64,000 bases of DNA from Aquitalea palustris (lineage in GTDB: Bacteria > Pseudomonadota > Gammaproteobacteria > Burkholderiales > Chromobacteriaceae). Where the stretch lies: NCBI RefSeq assembly GCF_003693445.1, contig NZ_RFAR01000026.1, forward strand, positions 43,920-107,919, given 5' to 3'. This document shows, one piece after another, positions 7,739-21,919 of the stretch; position 1 is the stretch's first letter; each line of letters begins with the position of its first letter. Under the pieces are notes generated by a model. The model was not told where the DNA came from, did not search any database, and saw nothing but the letters and a program-made list of their open reading frames with translations. The translations under genes were made by a program, and so were the position numbers.

Positions 7739-9256
7739 TTAGCCTGCAGGTGGTGCTGGCGGTTTGAGATTATTTTTTGTCGCGGCCAACTGTTGTTTTT
7801 TTTCATTGCGGCGGCGGTACAGCCCCAAAGCCTTCAGCACAATGGCGCCACCGCTGACCAGCAGCAGGAAGGCCAGCGGCCCGGCCACCAGCCAGGGAAA
7901 CAGCACCACCAGCACCGCCAGTGCCAGCAAGGCGAGGCCAATGGTCAGAAAAGCAGCGGCCTCGCTGGTATCGATGCTGCGGGTGCCGCGCACCACGGCA
8001 CCCAGCGCATCGCCAATGCGTGCCGCCTGGCGCGCTGCGGCGCTGGCACTGCTGCGCGCCGCATGGCTGGCCGCCGGCAACAGTAAAGAGGGCGGCTGGC
8101 GCTGGCGCGGCTGGGTCAGTACCGGCGTGCGCTTGTGGCCGCTGAGTACCACTTCGGTGGATTGCTGCAGATCCTGCAGAAAGCGCGCGGCCAGTTCTTG
8201 CGCCACCGTTTCATCTTCGATGGCGACATCGATTTCGCGGTTGGCCAGCCAGCTGGAGATATTCAGATTGGTGGAGCCGATACGCGCCCAGCGGCCGTCG
8301 GCCACCGCCGTCTTGGCATGGATCATCGGGCCGTTCCACTCGAACACCCGCACGCCGGATTCCAGCAAGGGGCGGTACATGGTGCGCGAGACGGTGGCGA
8401 TCCAGCGGATGTCACTGGAGCGCGGCACCAGCAGCCGCACATCCACGCCATCGCGCGCCGCCTGTTTCAGTGCCGACAGATAGGTGCTGGTGCCCATGAA
8501 ATAGGCATCGGTCAGCCACAGCGTGCGGCGGGCAAAGCTGGCAATCAGCATGTCCAGCCGCATCATGTGAGCGGTGGACGGAGTGGTGGCAATCAGGCGG
8601 GCGGCAATCGTGCCGCATTCCGGGATGGGGGTGGAAAAATCCAGCCAATGCGCGTCCAGTGGCGGACCACAGCTGGCCCAGCTGTCAGTAAAGGCAGCCA
8701 GCGCCTCGGCCACCAGCGGGCCACGCAGCGCCAGCCCGGTATCACGCCAGGGGGCGATGCCGGCATCCGGCTGGCCTTCCCAGCTGGAGCTGATGCACAG
8801 GCCGGAGATAAAGGCCGTTTGCCGGTCTACCACGATCAGCTTGCGATGATTGCGCCCCAGCAGGGTCAGCCCGCCAGTCAGCGTGGGTGGGTTGTAGGCG
8901 CGCACCTCGACCCCGGCACTGGCCAGTGGCCGGAAAAAACCACCCAGGCTGGGCCGCCAGCAACCCAGCCAGTCGTATAACAAACATACCTTGATGCCGG
9001 CGGCGGCCTTGTCCATCAGCAACTGGCGAATTTCGCGGCCAAAGCGGTCGTTGGCCACGATGTACATTTCAATGAATACCGAATCTTCCGCAGCGGCAAT
9101 CGCCTGTTTCCAGGCCGGAAAGTTATCGCTGCTGTCATACAGCAGCTGCACACTATTGCCGGCAATCAGCGGCGCGCCGGCCGAACGCGCGAAAGCCTGG
9201 TCGGCCAGCTGGCGGACGAAATCCTGTGTTGCCGGTGTAGTGGCATCGCTACGCAT
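7739..9256 (-). CDS. Phospholipase D-like / cardiolipin synthase family protein
   Basis: 505 residues with two HKD motifs: H137-R-K...D144 ('HRKLIVVD') and H313-A-K...D320 ('HAKTAVAD') followed by 'GSTNLN'. This is the paired active site of cardiolipin synthases and PLD phosphatidyltransferases. There is no N-terminal membrane anchor, so it resembles ClsB more than ClsA. Unusually the C terminus (about 435-480) holds two adjacent hydrophobic segments, likely a hairpin anchor, then a basic tail. The ATG at 9256 has GAGG six nt upstream. A 21-bp palindrome lies 10 bp before the start. The likely role is phospholipid head-group transfer at the inner membrane; exact substrate unknown. Confidence 0.82.
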   Translation of the reverse strand: MRSDATTPATQDFVRQLADQAFARSAGAPLIAGNSVQLLYDSSDNFPAWKQAIAAAEDSVFIEMYIVANDRFGREIRQLLMDKAAAGIKVCLLYDWLGCWRPSLGGFFRPLASAGVEVRAYNPPTLTGGLTLLGRNHRKLIVVDRQTAFISGLCISSSWEGQPDAGIAPWRDTGLALRGPLVAEALAAFTDSWASCGPPLDAHWLDFSTPIPECGTIAARLIATTPSTAHMMRLDMLIASFARRTLWLTDAYFMGTSTYLSALKQAARDGVDVRLLVPRSSDIRWIATVSRTMYRPLLESGVRVFEWNGPMIHAKTAVADGRWARIGSTNLNISSWLANREIDVAIEDETVAQELAARFLQDLQQSTEVVLSGHKRTPVLTQPRQRQPPSLLLPAASHAARSSASAAARQAARIGDALGAVVRGTRSIDTSEAAAFLTIGLALLALAVLVVLFPWLVAGPLAFLLLVSGGAIVLKALGLYRRRNEKKQQLAATKNNLKPPAPPAG

Positions 9257-9266
9257 ATCGCCTCGT

Positions 9267-9287
9267 GAATGTTGTCAGACAATATTC
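9267..9287. promoter_or_regulatory. Palindromic operator-like site before the PLD gene
   Basis: Near-perfect palindrome whose core TTGTCAGACAA fits the TnGTnnnACnA pattern of FadR-subfamily GntR regulators. The outer arms GAAT and ATTC extend it to 21 bp with one mismatch. It is 10 bp upstream of the PLD ATG, a position suited to repression. No GntR gene is in the window. Confidence 0.4.
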
Positions 9288-9484
9288 AAAATAAGGTGTT
9301 TTCTCTGGTTTTGGATAAGGACATCCCGCAACAGGGAAAGTCGTAAATATGAATATGAGTGTCACAAAACTGGAAGAAAAATGTGCATATTTTGCGGGTT
9401 TTCCCTGATTTTTTTGCGGAAAAAATCAATCAACTTGTTGAAGTTAAACGATTATTGCGCTGCGGAAAAGCAGGTAATAACTGG

Positions 9485-9514
9485 TTGCAAGGTCAAGCAA
9501 GTTGCCCTTAGAAT
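9485..9514 (+). promoter_or_regulatory. Putative sigma-70 promoter of gltBD
   Basis: TTGCAA (9485-9490), an 18-bp spacer, then TAGAAT (9509-9514), 38 bp before the gltB start. The rest of the AT-rich gap 9288-9484 shows no other feature I can support. Confidence 0.5.
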
Positions 9515-9552
9515 CGATTCACTCGATTCACAATTATAAGCAGGACAAAGCA

Positions 9553-15505
<5,953 letters not shown>

Positions 15506-15535
15506 GCCTCACTGGCTGTAGCTTTGTGTAAAGAG

Positions 15536-15562
15536 GCCCGCCGACTGGCGGGCTTTTTCTTT
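15536..15562 (+). terminator. Terminator of gltBD
   Basis: GCCCGCC/GGCGGGC stem with a GACT loop followed by TTTTTCTTT, 31 bp after the gltD stop. Confidence 0.88.
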
Positions 15563-15750
15563 ACGTATACGGTGCGTGGCGGTAACCAAGGCAGCTGTTA
15601 CAATGTGCCGGTTTTTATTTTGTTTATGCAGACTGGTTTGCACGCCATCTGCACAGAGCACACGCATTTTCTAGCGTGGCTGCTTGCTAGCCGTAGGTAC
15701 GCGGCGCTATGCATGCCTGGCCACCATTGTTTGCCATGTACGAGGTATTC

Positions 15751-17100
15751 ATGAGTCGTTTTCTGTCGATGAGCGACGCGGCGGCCAGCAAAGGCTGGCA
15801 CGCAATAGCGGTACTGCTGCTGTCTTTCATCTACGTTGCCGTATGCAGCGTGGGGCATACGGTAGCGCTGCGCTATGCCTTGCAAGGCGGTCTGCTGCTG
15901 TTGGCACTTCCTTTGCTCGGTCATAGCCTGCCAACCTTCCGTGCAGCCAGATATCCCATTATCCTGCTTGGCCTGTTCATGGCCTATGCCACCTTGCACA
16001 CCTTGTTGTTGTCACGCTGGCCAGCCATTTCCATGGCAGAACTGCGCAGCCAGCTGGGGATGGCCACCTTGTGGTTCTTTATCGGGATGGTCTTGTACCG
16101 GGTATGCCGCAAGTTTTCCATTAGCGACGTGGTGATTGCCGGTGGCGTGGCGCTGGCACTGGCCGAGTTTGGCCTGGAAGGCTACCAGTACTTGGCTACC
16201 GGCATCTGGCCTTACCGCGAAACCTTCGCCACCCCTACCTATCTTGAGTTCACTTTCCTGATCAATTTCGTGTTGGCCTTTGTCGTCGCCACCTTGTGTT
16301 TTGGCCATTGGGGTCGTACTCAGGTCAGCCGCATCAGCAAACCATGGCTGCTGGCCATTCTGGCCTTGTTTGTATTTGTCAGCCTGCATGCGGCCGCTCG
16401 AAACGGCATGATCGGCATGGTCTACCTAAGCTTCTCCATGTTGCTGCTGTATTCCATTTTCCAGGGCGTCAAACATGGTTGGGTCAAGTTATTGCTGATC
16501 TGGCTGGTGGTGATTTCCAGTCTTGCTGGGCTGGTGACCTATGCAATCAAGCAAGACAGCCGCAATCTGGCGTTTACCGAATCGGTTACTGCCGGTTGGG
16601 ATTACCAGCATCACCCCACATGGACCCAGATCGGCCCCTTGCCGCTGATGTCAAATGGCGAGCCGGTGGACGACTCGGCCTTCAAGCGCGTGGCCTGGAT
16701 TCACAGTGGACTGGACATGATTGTCAGCCACCCGCTGGGCTTTGGCTTCATGCGCGAAGTATTTGCCCAAGCTGCCACCAGCATTGGTATCAAAAATAAT
16801 CTGGGCCATGCGCATAGCGGTTTCATTGATTTGGGGCTGGCTTTGGGTGTTCCGGGCATTGTGCTGTGGTTGCTGTTTTGCGCCAGCCTGTTTGTCACCG
16901 GCTATCGGCGTTTCCGCTATCAGCAGGATGTACGGGGTTTGATACTGATGCTGATGGTGTGTGGTTTCCTGGGGCGCATGCTCAATGAGAGCATCTTCCG
17001 CGATCACATGCTGCAGCTCTTCCTGTTTGTGGCCGGGGCCTTGCTGGCAGAGATCTATTCATCCAATTCTGTAGGTAAAAATAATTGCCGATCTTTTTGA
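15751..17100 (+). CDS. O-antigen ligase / Wzy-type polymerase family membrane protein
   Basis: 449 residues with about 11-12 membrane segments and a large periplasmic loop (about 265-340) before the last helices. The region 'HAHSGFIDLGLALGVPG' is typical of the Wzy_C/O-antigen ligase family. Such proteins either polymerise O units or ligate the finished chain to lipid A-core in the periplasm; sequence alone rarely tells which. GAGGT lies just before the chosen ATG; ATGs upstream at 15709 and 15736 lack a site. It opens the rightward surface-polysaccharide unit right after the gltD terminator. No other Wzy candidate is obvious in the region. Confidence 0.8.
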   Translation: MSRFLSMSDAAASKGWHAIAVLLLSFIYVAVCSVGHTVALRYALQGGLLLLALPLLGHSLPTFRAARYPIILLGLFMAYATLHTLLLSRWPAISMAELRSQLGMATLWFFIGMVLYRVCRKFSISDVVIAGGVALALAEFGLEGYQYLATGIWPYRETFATPTYLEFTFLINFVLAFVVATLCFGHWGRTQVSRISKPWLLAILALFVFVSLHAAARNGMIGMVYLSFSMLLLYSIFQGVKHGWVKLLLIWLVVISSLAGLVTYAIKQDSRNLAFTESVTAGWDYQHHPTWTQIGPLPLMSNGEPVDDSAFKRVAWIHSGLDMIVSHPLGFGFMREVFAQAATSIGIKNNLGHAHSGFIDLGLALGVPGIVLWLLFCASLFVTGYRRFRYQQDVRGLILMLMVCGFLGRMLNESIFRDHMLQLFLFVAGALLAEIYSSNSVGKNNCRSF

Positions 17101-17130
17101 ATATTGATGCTTGTTATGAGATGTTAAGCA

Positions 17131-18324
17131 ATGAAAAATAAATTAAGTAACATTGTTTACTCGCAGTACTTTGTGTTTTTTGCGGTAGTGGCTTTTGTTT
17201 TTGCACGGGCGCCTTTTCGTATAATTCATGGGTATTTATGGGCCGAAGATGCATCTGTATTTATTAAGCAGAGTTATGAGTTTGGCTGGTATTCATTGTT
17301 CAAGCCCTATGCTGGTTATATTCATTTGCTTTCTAGGGTGATTGCAAATTTTGCTTGTATGGTAGTAGATGTGGTTTATCTGCCTTACTTGCTTTCGAGT
17401 ATCTCGTTATTGATAATGGGTTTTTCTTGTTGTTATCTTTTCAATGCACTACGAAATTTTTCCAGTGGTGTGGCAATCATGGTTGCTTTTTCTCCTGTAG
17501 TGACGCCGCAGAATGGTGAGCTTCTGTTGACAATAACCAATTTGCAGTGGGTTTTGTGTCCTGTGATTTTGATTATGTTGTGGGAGTGCAGTGTTGGTGA
17601 ATTTGATTTTTCAAACCTCTTGGTCAGGGGTTTTATATTATCTGTGCTGACGCTGACTGGGCCGTTCGGCGTTTTTTTCTTCCCTTTTTGGGTTGTTTTT
17701 TTTGTGGTGAATGGTTTGTGGCGAGTAAGCAAGAGCTATATATGGGTCTTGCCGTACTTTATTTCGGTTTCTTTTCAATTGTGGGTGATTTTTAATTATC
17801 CGCAGAAAAGTACTTCTTTGATTGGTGATCATTTTTTGCTCACTTTTCTGGTTCAGTATTTCTCAGATCTGTGCTCATTCTCTGTTATTCATGGGCATAA
17901 TCATATTTATCTTAATGTCGTACTTGGTGTGTGTTTTTTTGCGATGATGATATGGTCTGGGTGGCTGGCGGAATGCCGTTATATAGCATTGCTATTTTAT
18001 ATTTTTAGTTTCATGCTGTGGCTGATTGGCATGTTCCGAGTTGGTAATTTGACTATGCACTTGTCTTGGCGTGCTGATGGTTCCAGATATTTGTACCTGC
18101 CTTTGCTATTCATGCTGTGGGCCAATATTTTTACATATCATTATTCTATTTCAAGATTGGCCAAAAATGTATCTGGATTTATTATCCTGTTAATTTTTGT
18201 TGTTTCCATGACGAAATTTTCATTGAACGAATGGCCGGACTGGGTTGTAGTGAAGCGTGCGCAGGGTACATATATCATGGTGCCAATGAGTGATGGTGTT
18301 TATATAAAAAGAGAATTTTTATAA
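17131..18324 (+). CDS. AT-rich multi-pass membrane protein, possible GT-C glycosyltransferase
   Basis: 397 residues, about ten hydrophobic segments and no soluble domain. The first extracytoplasmic loop carries 'WAEDASVF' followed by 'SYEFGWYSLF'. An acidic pair in the first loop is a common trait of GT-C enzymes that use polyprenyl-phosphate sugars. I do not recognise a named family. The gene is markedly more AT-rich than its neighbours on both sides, with many TTT, ATT and TAT codons, which points to separate acquisition. It lies between the ligase/polymerase and the HAD-UbiA gene. Possible roles are glycosyltransferase or, less likely, the O-unit polymerase. Confidence 0.6.
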   Translation: MKNKLSNIVYSQYFVFFAVVAFVFARAPFRIIHGYLWAEDASVFIKQSYEFGWYSLFKPYAGYIHLLSRVIANFACMVVDVVYLPYLLSSISLLIMGFSCCYLFNALRNFSSGVAIMVAFSPVVTPQNGELLLTITNLQWVLCPVILIMLWECSVGEFDFSNLLVRGFILSVLTLTGPFGVFFFPFWVVFFVVNGLWRVSKSYIWVLPYFISVSFQLWVIFNYPQKSTSLIGDHFLLTFLVQYFSDLCSFSVIHGHNHIYLNVVLGVCFFAMMIWSGWLAECRYIALLFYIFSFMLWLIGMFRVGNLTMHLSWRADGSRYLYLPLLFMLWANIFTYHYSISRLAKNVSGFIILLIFVVSMTKFSLNEWPDWVVVKRAQGTYIMVPMSDGVYIKREFL

Positions 18325-18404
18325 CATTATGATGTGAGTGGCAGAATAATTCGTTGGATTCTGGTGTCAAATGCTGCTTTTCGCTTATATTCCGGACATT
18401 TATA

Positions 18405-19856
18405 ATGAGTCAAATGATAATAAACAATGCCGTGCCTTTGTGTGTTGATCTGGACGGAACACTGATTTACTCCGACATGCTGCATGAATCAACGCTGAGC
18501 ATGTTGAAGGTCAAGCCGTTTGCCGCACTGCGTCTGCCTGGCTGGCTGTTGCAGGGTAAGGCCGTTCTCAAGGAAAAAGTGGCTGCAGCAGGAGATTTCA
18601 ATCCGGCAACCTTGCCTTACAACCAGGCTTTTGTGGACTGGCTGCGCACACAGCACGCCCAGGGACGCAGGCTGATACTGTGCACCGCATCCGACCAGAA
18701 AATTGCCCAGCGTATTGCCGAGCACCTACAGGTATTTGACGAAGTGATGGCCAGCGAAGGAGCGGTCAATCTGGCGGGGGCAAACAAGGCTGACGCGCTG
18801 GTGCAACGATTTGGCGAGAAGGGTTTCGATTACGCGGGTAACTCCTCCGCCGATATCGCGGTCTGGGAGCATGCACGCAAGGCCGTGGTGGTCAATGCTT
18901 CTGCAACCGTGCTGCAGGATGCCGAAAGCTGCGTCGAGGTGGAGCAGGTATTTGCCGGCCCCAATAAGGGAATCGCAGTGTGGCGGCGCGTATTGCGTAT
19001 GCACCAGTGGTTGAAGAACATCCTGCTGTTCATCCCCCTGATTGCCGCCCATCGTATTGCTGACATGGACGCCTGGTTGTCCTTGCTGCTGGGATTCCTG
19101 GCATTCAGTCTGTGCGCATCTTCGGTTTATATCGCCAATGACTTGCTGGACCTGGAAAGTGACCGTGCTCATCCCCGCAAGTGCCAGCGTCCCTTTGCCT
19201 CAGGTTCCGTCCCGGTATGGCAGGGCTGCATTGCTGCGCCAATATTGCTGCTGGCCAGCTTTGGCATTGCCTGCCATGTGGGGGGCAGCTTCCTGCCTTG
19301 GCTGGTGGGCTATTTCTTGCTGACCTGCCTGTACTCGCTCAAGTTAAAGCAGCTGGCACTGGTGGATTGTCTGACACTGGCCTTGCTGTACACCTTGCGC
19401 ATTTTGTCCGGTGCGGCAGCCGTTTCCCTCAGCATGTCATTCTGGCTGCTGGCATTTTCCGGCTTTCTGTTCCTGTCGCTGTCCTTTGTCAAACGTTTTG
19501 CCGAACTGCAAATGCAGATCTTGCACAACAAGCACAAAGCTCATGGCCGGGGTTATTACTCCAGTGATGCACCATTGGTGCAAATGCTGGGGATTGCATC
19601 CGGGTTTTCCGCCGTATTGGTATTGGCCATGTATTTGAACAGCAAGGAAGTGCTGCTGCTATATCGCAATCCGGAGTGGGTCTGGGGTACTGTGCCAGTC
19701 ATGCTGTTCTGGATCAGCTGGATGTGGTTGCGTGCTGCGCGTGGAGAGATGCATGACGACCCGCTGGTATTTGCCGTGAAGGACAAGGCCAGCCTGCTGG
19801 CCGGCCTGGTATTTGCCATCTTGCTGGTGGCAGGTTCAGTAGGAGGCATGGCATGA
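18405..19856 (+). CDS. HAD phosphatase-UbiA prenyltransferase fusion (DPPR synthase-like)
   Basis: 483 residues with two parts. The N-terminal HAD domain (1-200) has 'VDLDGTLI' with the nucleophile/acid aspartates. The C-terminal UbiA domain (about 205-483) has 'NDLLDLESDRAHP', the NDxxDxxxD prenyl-diphosphate site, and about eight membrane helices. UbiA relatives such as mycobacterial Rv3806c move phosphoribose onto decaprenyl phosphate; the fused HAD domain could remove the 5-phosphate. With the two following genes this gives a polyprenyl-phosphoryl-ribose to -arabinose route. ATG 18405 is chosen; ATG 18414 is possible. The stop overlaps the next start (ATGA). Family is clear, substrate inferred from context. 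Confidence 0.82.
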   Translation: MSQMIINNAVPLCVDLDGTLIYSDMLHESTLSMLKVKPFAALRLPGWLLQGKAVLKEKVAAAGDFNPATLPYNQAFVDWLRTQHAQGRRLILCTASDQKIAQRIAEHLQVFDEVMASEGAVNLAGANKADALVQRFGEKGFDYAGNSSADIAVWEHARKAVVVNASATVLQDAESCVEVEQVFAGPNKGIAVWRRVLRMHQWLKNILLFIPLIAAHRIADMDAWLSLLLGFLAFSLCASSVYIANDLLDLESDRAHPRKCQRPFASGSVPVWQGCIAAPILLLASFGIACHVGGSFLPWLVGYFLLTCLYSLKLKQLALVDCLTLALLYTLRILSGAAAVSLSMSFWLLAFSGFLFLSLSFVKRFAELQMQILHNKHKAHGRGYYSSDAPLVQMLGIASGFSAVLVLAMYLNSKEVLLLYRNPEWVWGTVPVMLFWISWMWLRAARGEMHDDPLVFAVKDKASLLAGLVFAILLVAGSVGGMA

Positions 19857-21148
19857 AGGTGTATTCCTGGGGCCGGCTCAGTGGTGAGCCACACGCTGTG
19901 AGCATGCTTGCCAGTGCCGGCAGTTTGCCTGCATTGGCTGACGGGCAGCGTGCGCTGCCACATGGTATGGGCCGCAGCTATGGTGACAGCTGCCTGAATC
20001 CGCAAGGCACATTGTGGAAAACCACCGCGCTGGATCACTACGTTTCTTTCGACCCGGAATCTGGCCTGCTGGTGTGCGAAGCTGGCGTCCTGTTACGTGA
20101 TATCCAGCGTACTTTCATTCCCCGGGGCTGGATCCTGCCGGTGACTCCCGGCACCCAGCTGGTGACCGTAGGGGGCGCCATTGCCAACGATGTACACGGC
20201 AAGAACCATCATGTACACGGTTCCTTTGGCGACCATGTCCGTCAGCTACGCCTGTTACGTACCGATGGCAGCGTGATCGAGTGCGGACCTGAACAGAATG
20301 CCGAGTGGTTTGCCGCCACCGTGGGCGGGCTGGGCCTGACCGGTGTCATTACCCAGGCCTGCCTGCAATTGCGTCCGGTAGCCGGGCCGTGGATGGAGAC
20401 GGAAACCTGTCCTTATCACTCGCTGGATGACTTCTTTCAGCTGGCCGATACCTCTGAAGCGCAATGGGAGCACACTGTGTCCTGGATCGACTGCATGTCG
20501 GGTAGTCACAGTCGCGGCATCTTCATGCGCGGCAATCCGGCAGCTGCAGACATCAGCCAGCCTGAACCCGCAGCCAAAGCGCTGACCGTTCCGCTGGTGC
20601 CGCCGGTTTCACTCATCAATCCGCTGTCCTTGCGTCCCTTCAATGCGGCCTATTTCCACGCACAGGCACGTAAATCCGGTCGTCGTATCCAGCACTATGC
20701 CGGGTATTTTTACCCGCTGGATAATCTGCTGGAGTGGAACCGCATCTATGGGCCGCGCGGCTTTTACCAATATCAGAGCGTAGTGCCACGACACGTTGGC
20801 CAGGATGCCGTTGCTGCCATGCTGAAAGAAATCACCCGTTCTGGTGCCGGGTCCTTCCTTGCCGTGCTGAAAACCTTCGGCAACCGTCAAGCCGTCGGCA
20901 TGATGAGTTTTCCACAGCCGGGGGTGACGCTGGCGCTGGATTTCCCCAACAAGGGCGCATCGACTCTCGCCTTGTTCCAGCGGCTGGATGCCATCGTGCG
21001 CGAGGCCGGTGGCCGCCTGTACATGGCCAAGGATGCGCGCATGCCGCGCGATTTGTTCGAGGCCGGCTATCCCCGGCTTGCTGAATTCCTCAATTATCGT
21101 GATCCGGGCCTCAGTTCTGCCCTGTCACGCCGTCTGATCGGATACTGA
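19853..21148 (+). CDS. DprE1-like FAD-binding oxidase
   Basis: 431 residues, VAO-type flavoprotein. The FAD pyrophosphate region is 'GMGRSYGDS' (about 38-46) and the flavin-site motif 'HGKNHH' (about 115-120) matches DprE1 of mycobacteria. A conserved lysine, K393 in 'YMAKDAR', corresponds to the DprE1 active-site lysine. The cysteine attacked by benzothiazinones in the mycobacterial enzyme is alanine here (A361 in 'LALDFP'). DprE1 oxidises the 2-OH of decaprenyl-phosphoryl-ribose to a keto intermediate. The start overlaps the stop of the HAD-UbiA gene by 4 nt and the stop overlaps the next start, so the three genes are translationally coupled. Confidence 0.82.
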   Translation: MKVYSWGRLSGEPHAVSMLASAGSLPALADGQRALPHGMGRSYGDSCLNPQGTLWKTTALDHYVSFDPESGLLVCEAGVLLRDIQRTFIPRGWILPVTPGTQLVTVGGAIANDVHGKNHHVHGSFGDHVRQLRLLRTDGSVIECGPEQNAEWFAATVGGLGLTGVITQACLQLRPVAGPWMETETCPYHSLDDFFQLADTSEAQWEHTVSWIDCMSGSHSRGIFMRGNPAAADISQPEPAAKALTVPLVPPVSLINPLSLRPFNAAYFHAQARKSGRRIQHYAGYFYPLDNLLEWNRIYGPRGFYQYQSVVPRHVGQDAVAAMLKEITRSGAGSFLAVLKTFGNRQAVGMMSFPQPGVTLALDFPNKGASTLALFQRLDAIVREAGGRLYMAKDARMPRDLFEAGYPRLAEFLNYRDPGLSSALSRRLIGY

Positions 21149-21900
21149 TGTCTACCATGCGTAAAATTGTGATTGTGGGTGCTACCTCCGCCATGGCCGA
21201 GCATTGTGCCCGCCTGTGGCTGCAACAAGGTGTCGACGAAATGGTGCTGATCGGGCGCGATGTACAGCGTACCGAGCGGGTTGCCGCCGATTTGCGCGTG
21301 CGTGCTCCGCAGTGCCGCATCGAGACCATCAGCAGCGACTTCCTGCAGCCGGAGGCCATTGCCCGGACGGTTGACCAGGCCTGTAACACCATCAACCCTG
21401 ACATCGTGCTGATTGCCCATGGCTCGCTGCCCGAGCAGGCTGACTGTCAGCAAGACCTGCAGCAAAACCGCGCCGCACTAGAAGTCAATGCCCTCTCGCC
21501 AGTGCTGTTTGCCGAAGCCTTTGCCACCCATCTGGAACAGGCCGGGCAAGGTAAACTGGTATTGATTGGCTCGGTAGCCGGGGATCGCGGCCGCAAGTCC
21601 AATTATGTGTATGGTGCCGCCAAAGGTCTGGTTACCCGTTATGCACAAGGCCTGCAGCACCGCTTTGCCGGCAGCCGGATTCAAGTGCTGCTGGTCAAGC
21701 CAGGCCCGACCGACACCCCGATGACTGCTCATATCAAGAGCAGTGGCGCAAAGCTGGCGAGCGTGGAGCAGGTGGCCGCCAACATCGTATCCGGTGTGGC
21801 GCGTGGCAAAATGGTGATTTATGCACCGGCCAAGTGGCAGTTGATCATGCTGATCATCCGGCATTTGCCCCGTGTCATTTTCAACCAGATGAATATCTGA
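21148..21900 (+). CDS. DprE2-like short-chain dehydrogenase
   Basis: 250 residues, classical SDR. The N-terminal nucleotide site is 'VIVGATSAMAEHCAR' (a TGxxxGxG variant with GATSA as in DprE2). The catalytic region has serine in 'LIGSVAGDRG' and YxxxK in 'YGAAKG' preceded by 'YV'. The C terminus is hydrophobic and basic, possibly touching the membrane. DprE2 reduces the 2-keto intermediate from DprE1 with NAD(P)H to give decaprenyl-phosphoryl-arabinose. Its ATG overlaps the upstream stop by one base. The assignment rests on family resemblance plus the DprE1-like partner. Confidence 0.8.
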   Translation: MSTMRKIVIVGATSAMAEHCARLWLQQGVDEMVLIGRDVQRTERVAADLRVRAPQCRIETISSDFLQPEAIARTVDQACNTINPDIVLIAHGSLPEQADCQQDLQQNRAALEVNALSPVLFAEAFATHLEQAGQGKLVLIGSVAGDRGRKSNYVYGAAKGLVTRYAQGLQHRFAGSRIQVLLVKPGPTDTPMTAHIKSSGAKLASVEQVAANIVSGVARGKMVIYAPAKWQLIMLIIRHLPRVIFNQMNI

Positions 21901-21919
21901 CCTGCAGAACTGTGATTAC

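Noticed and set aside
15577..15590. ops-like GGCGGTA upstream of the ligase/polymerase gene
   Set aside because: Followed by ACC rather than the expected bases, and upstream of the only -10-like box, so it may not even be transcribed.
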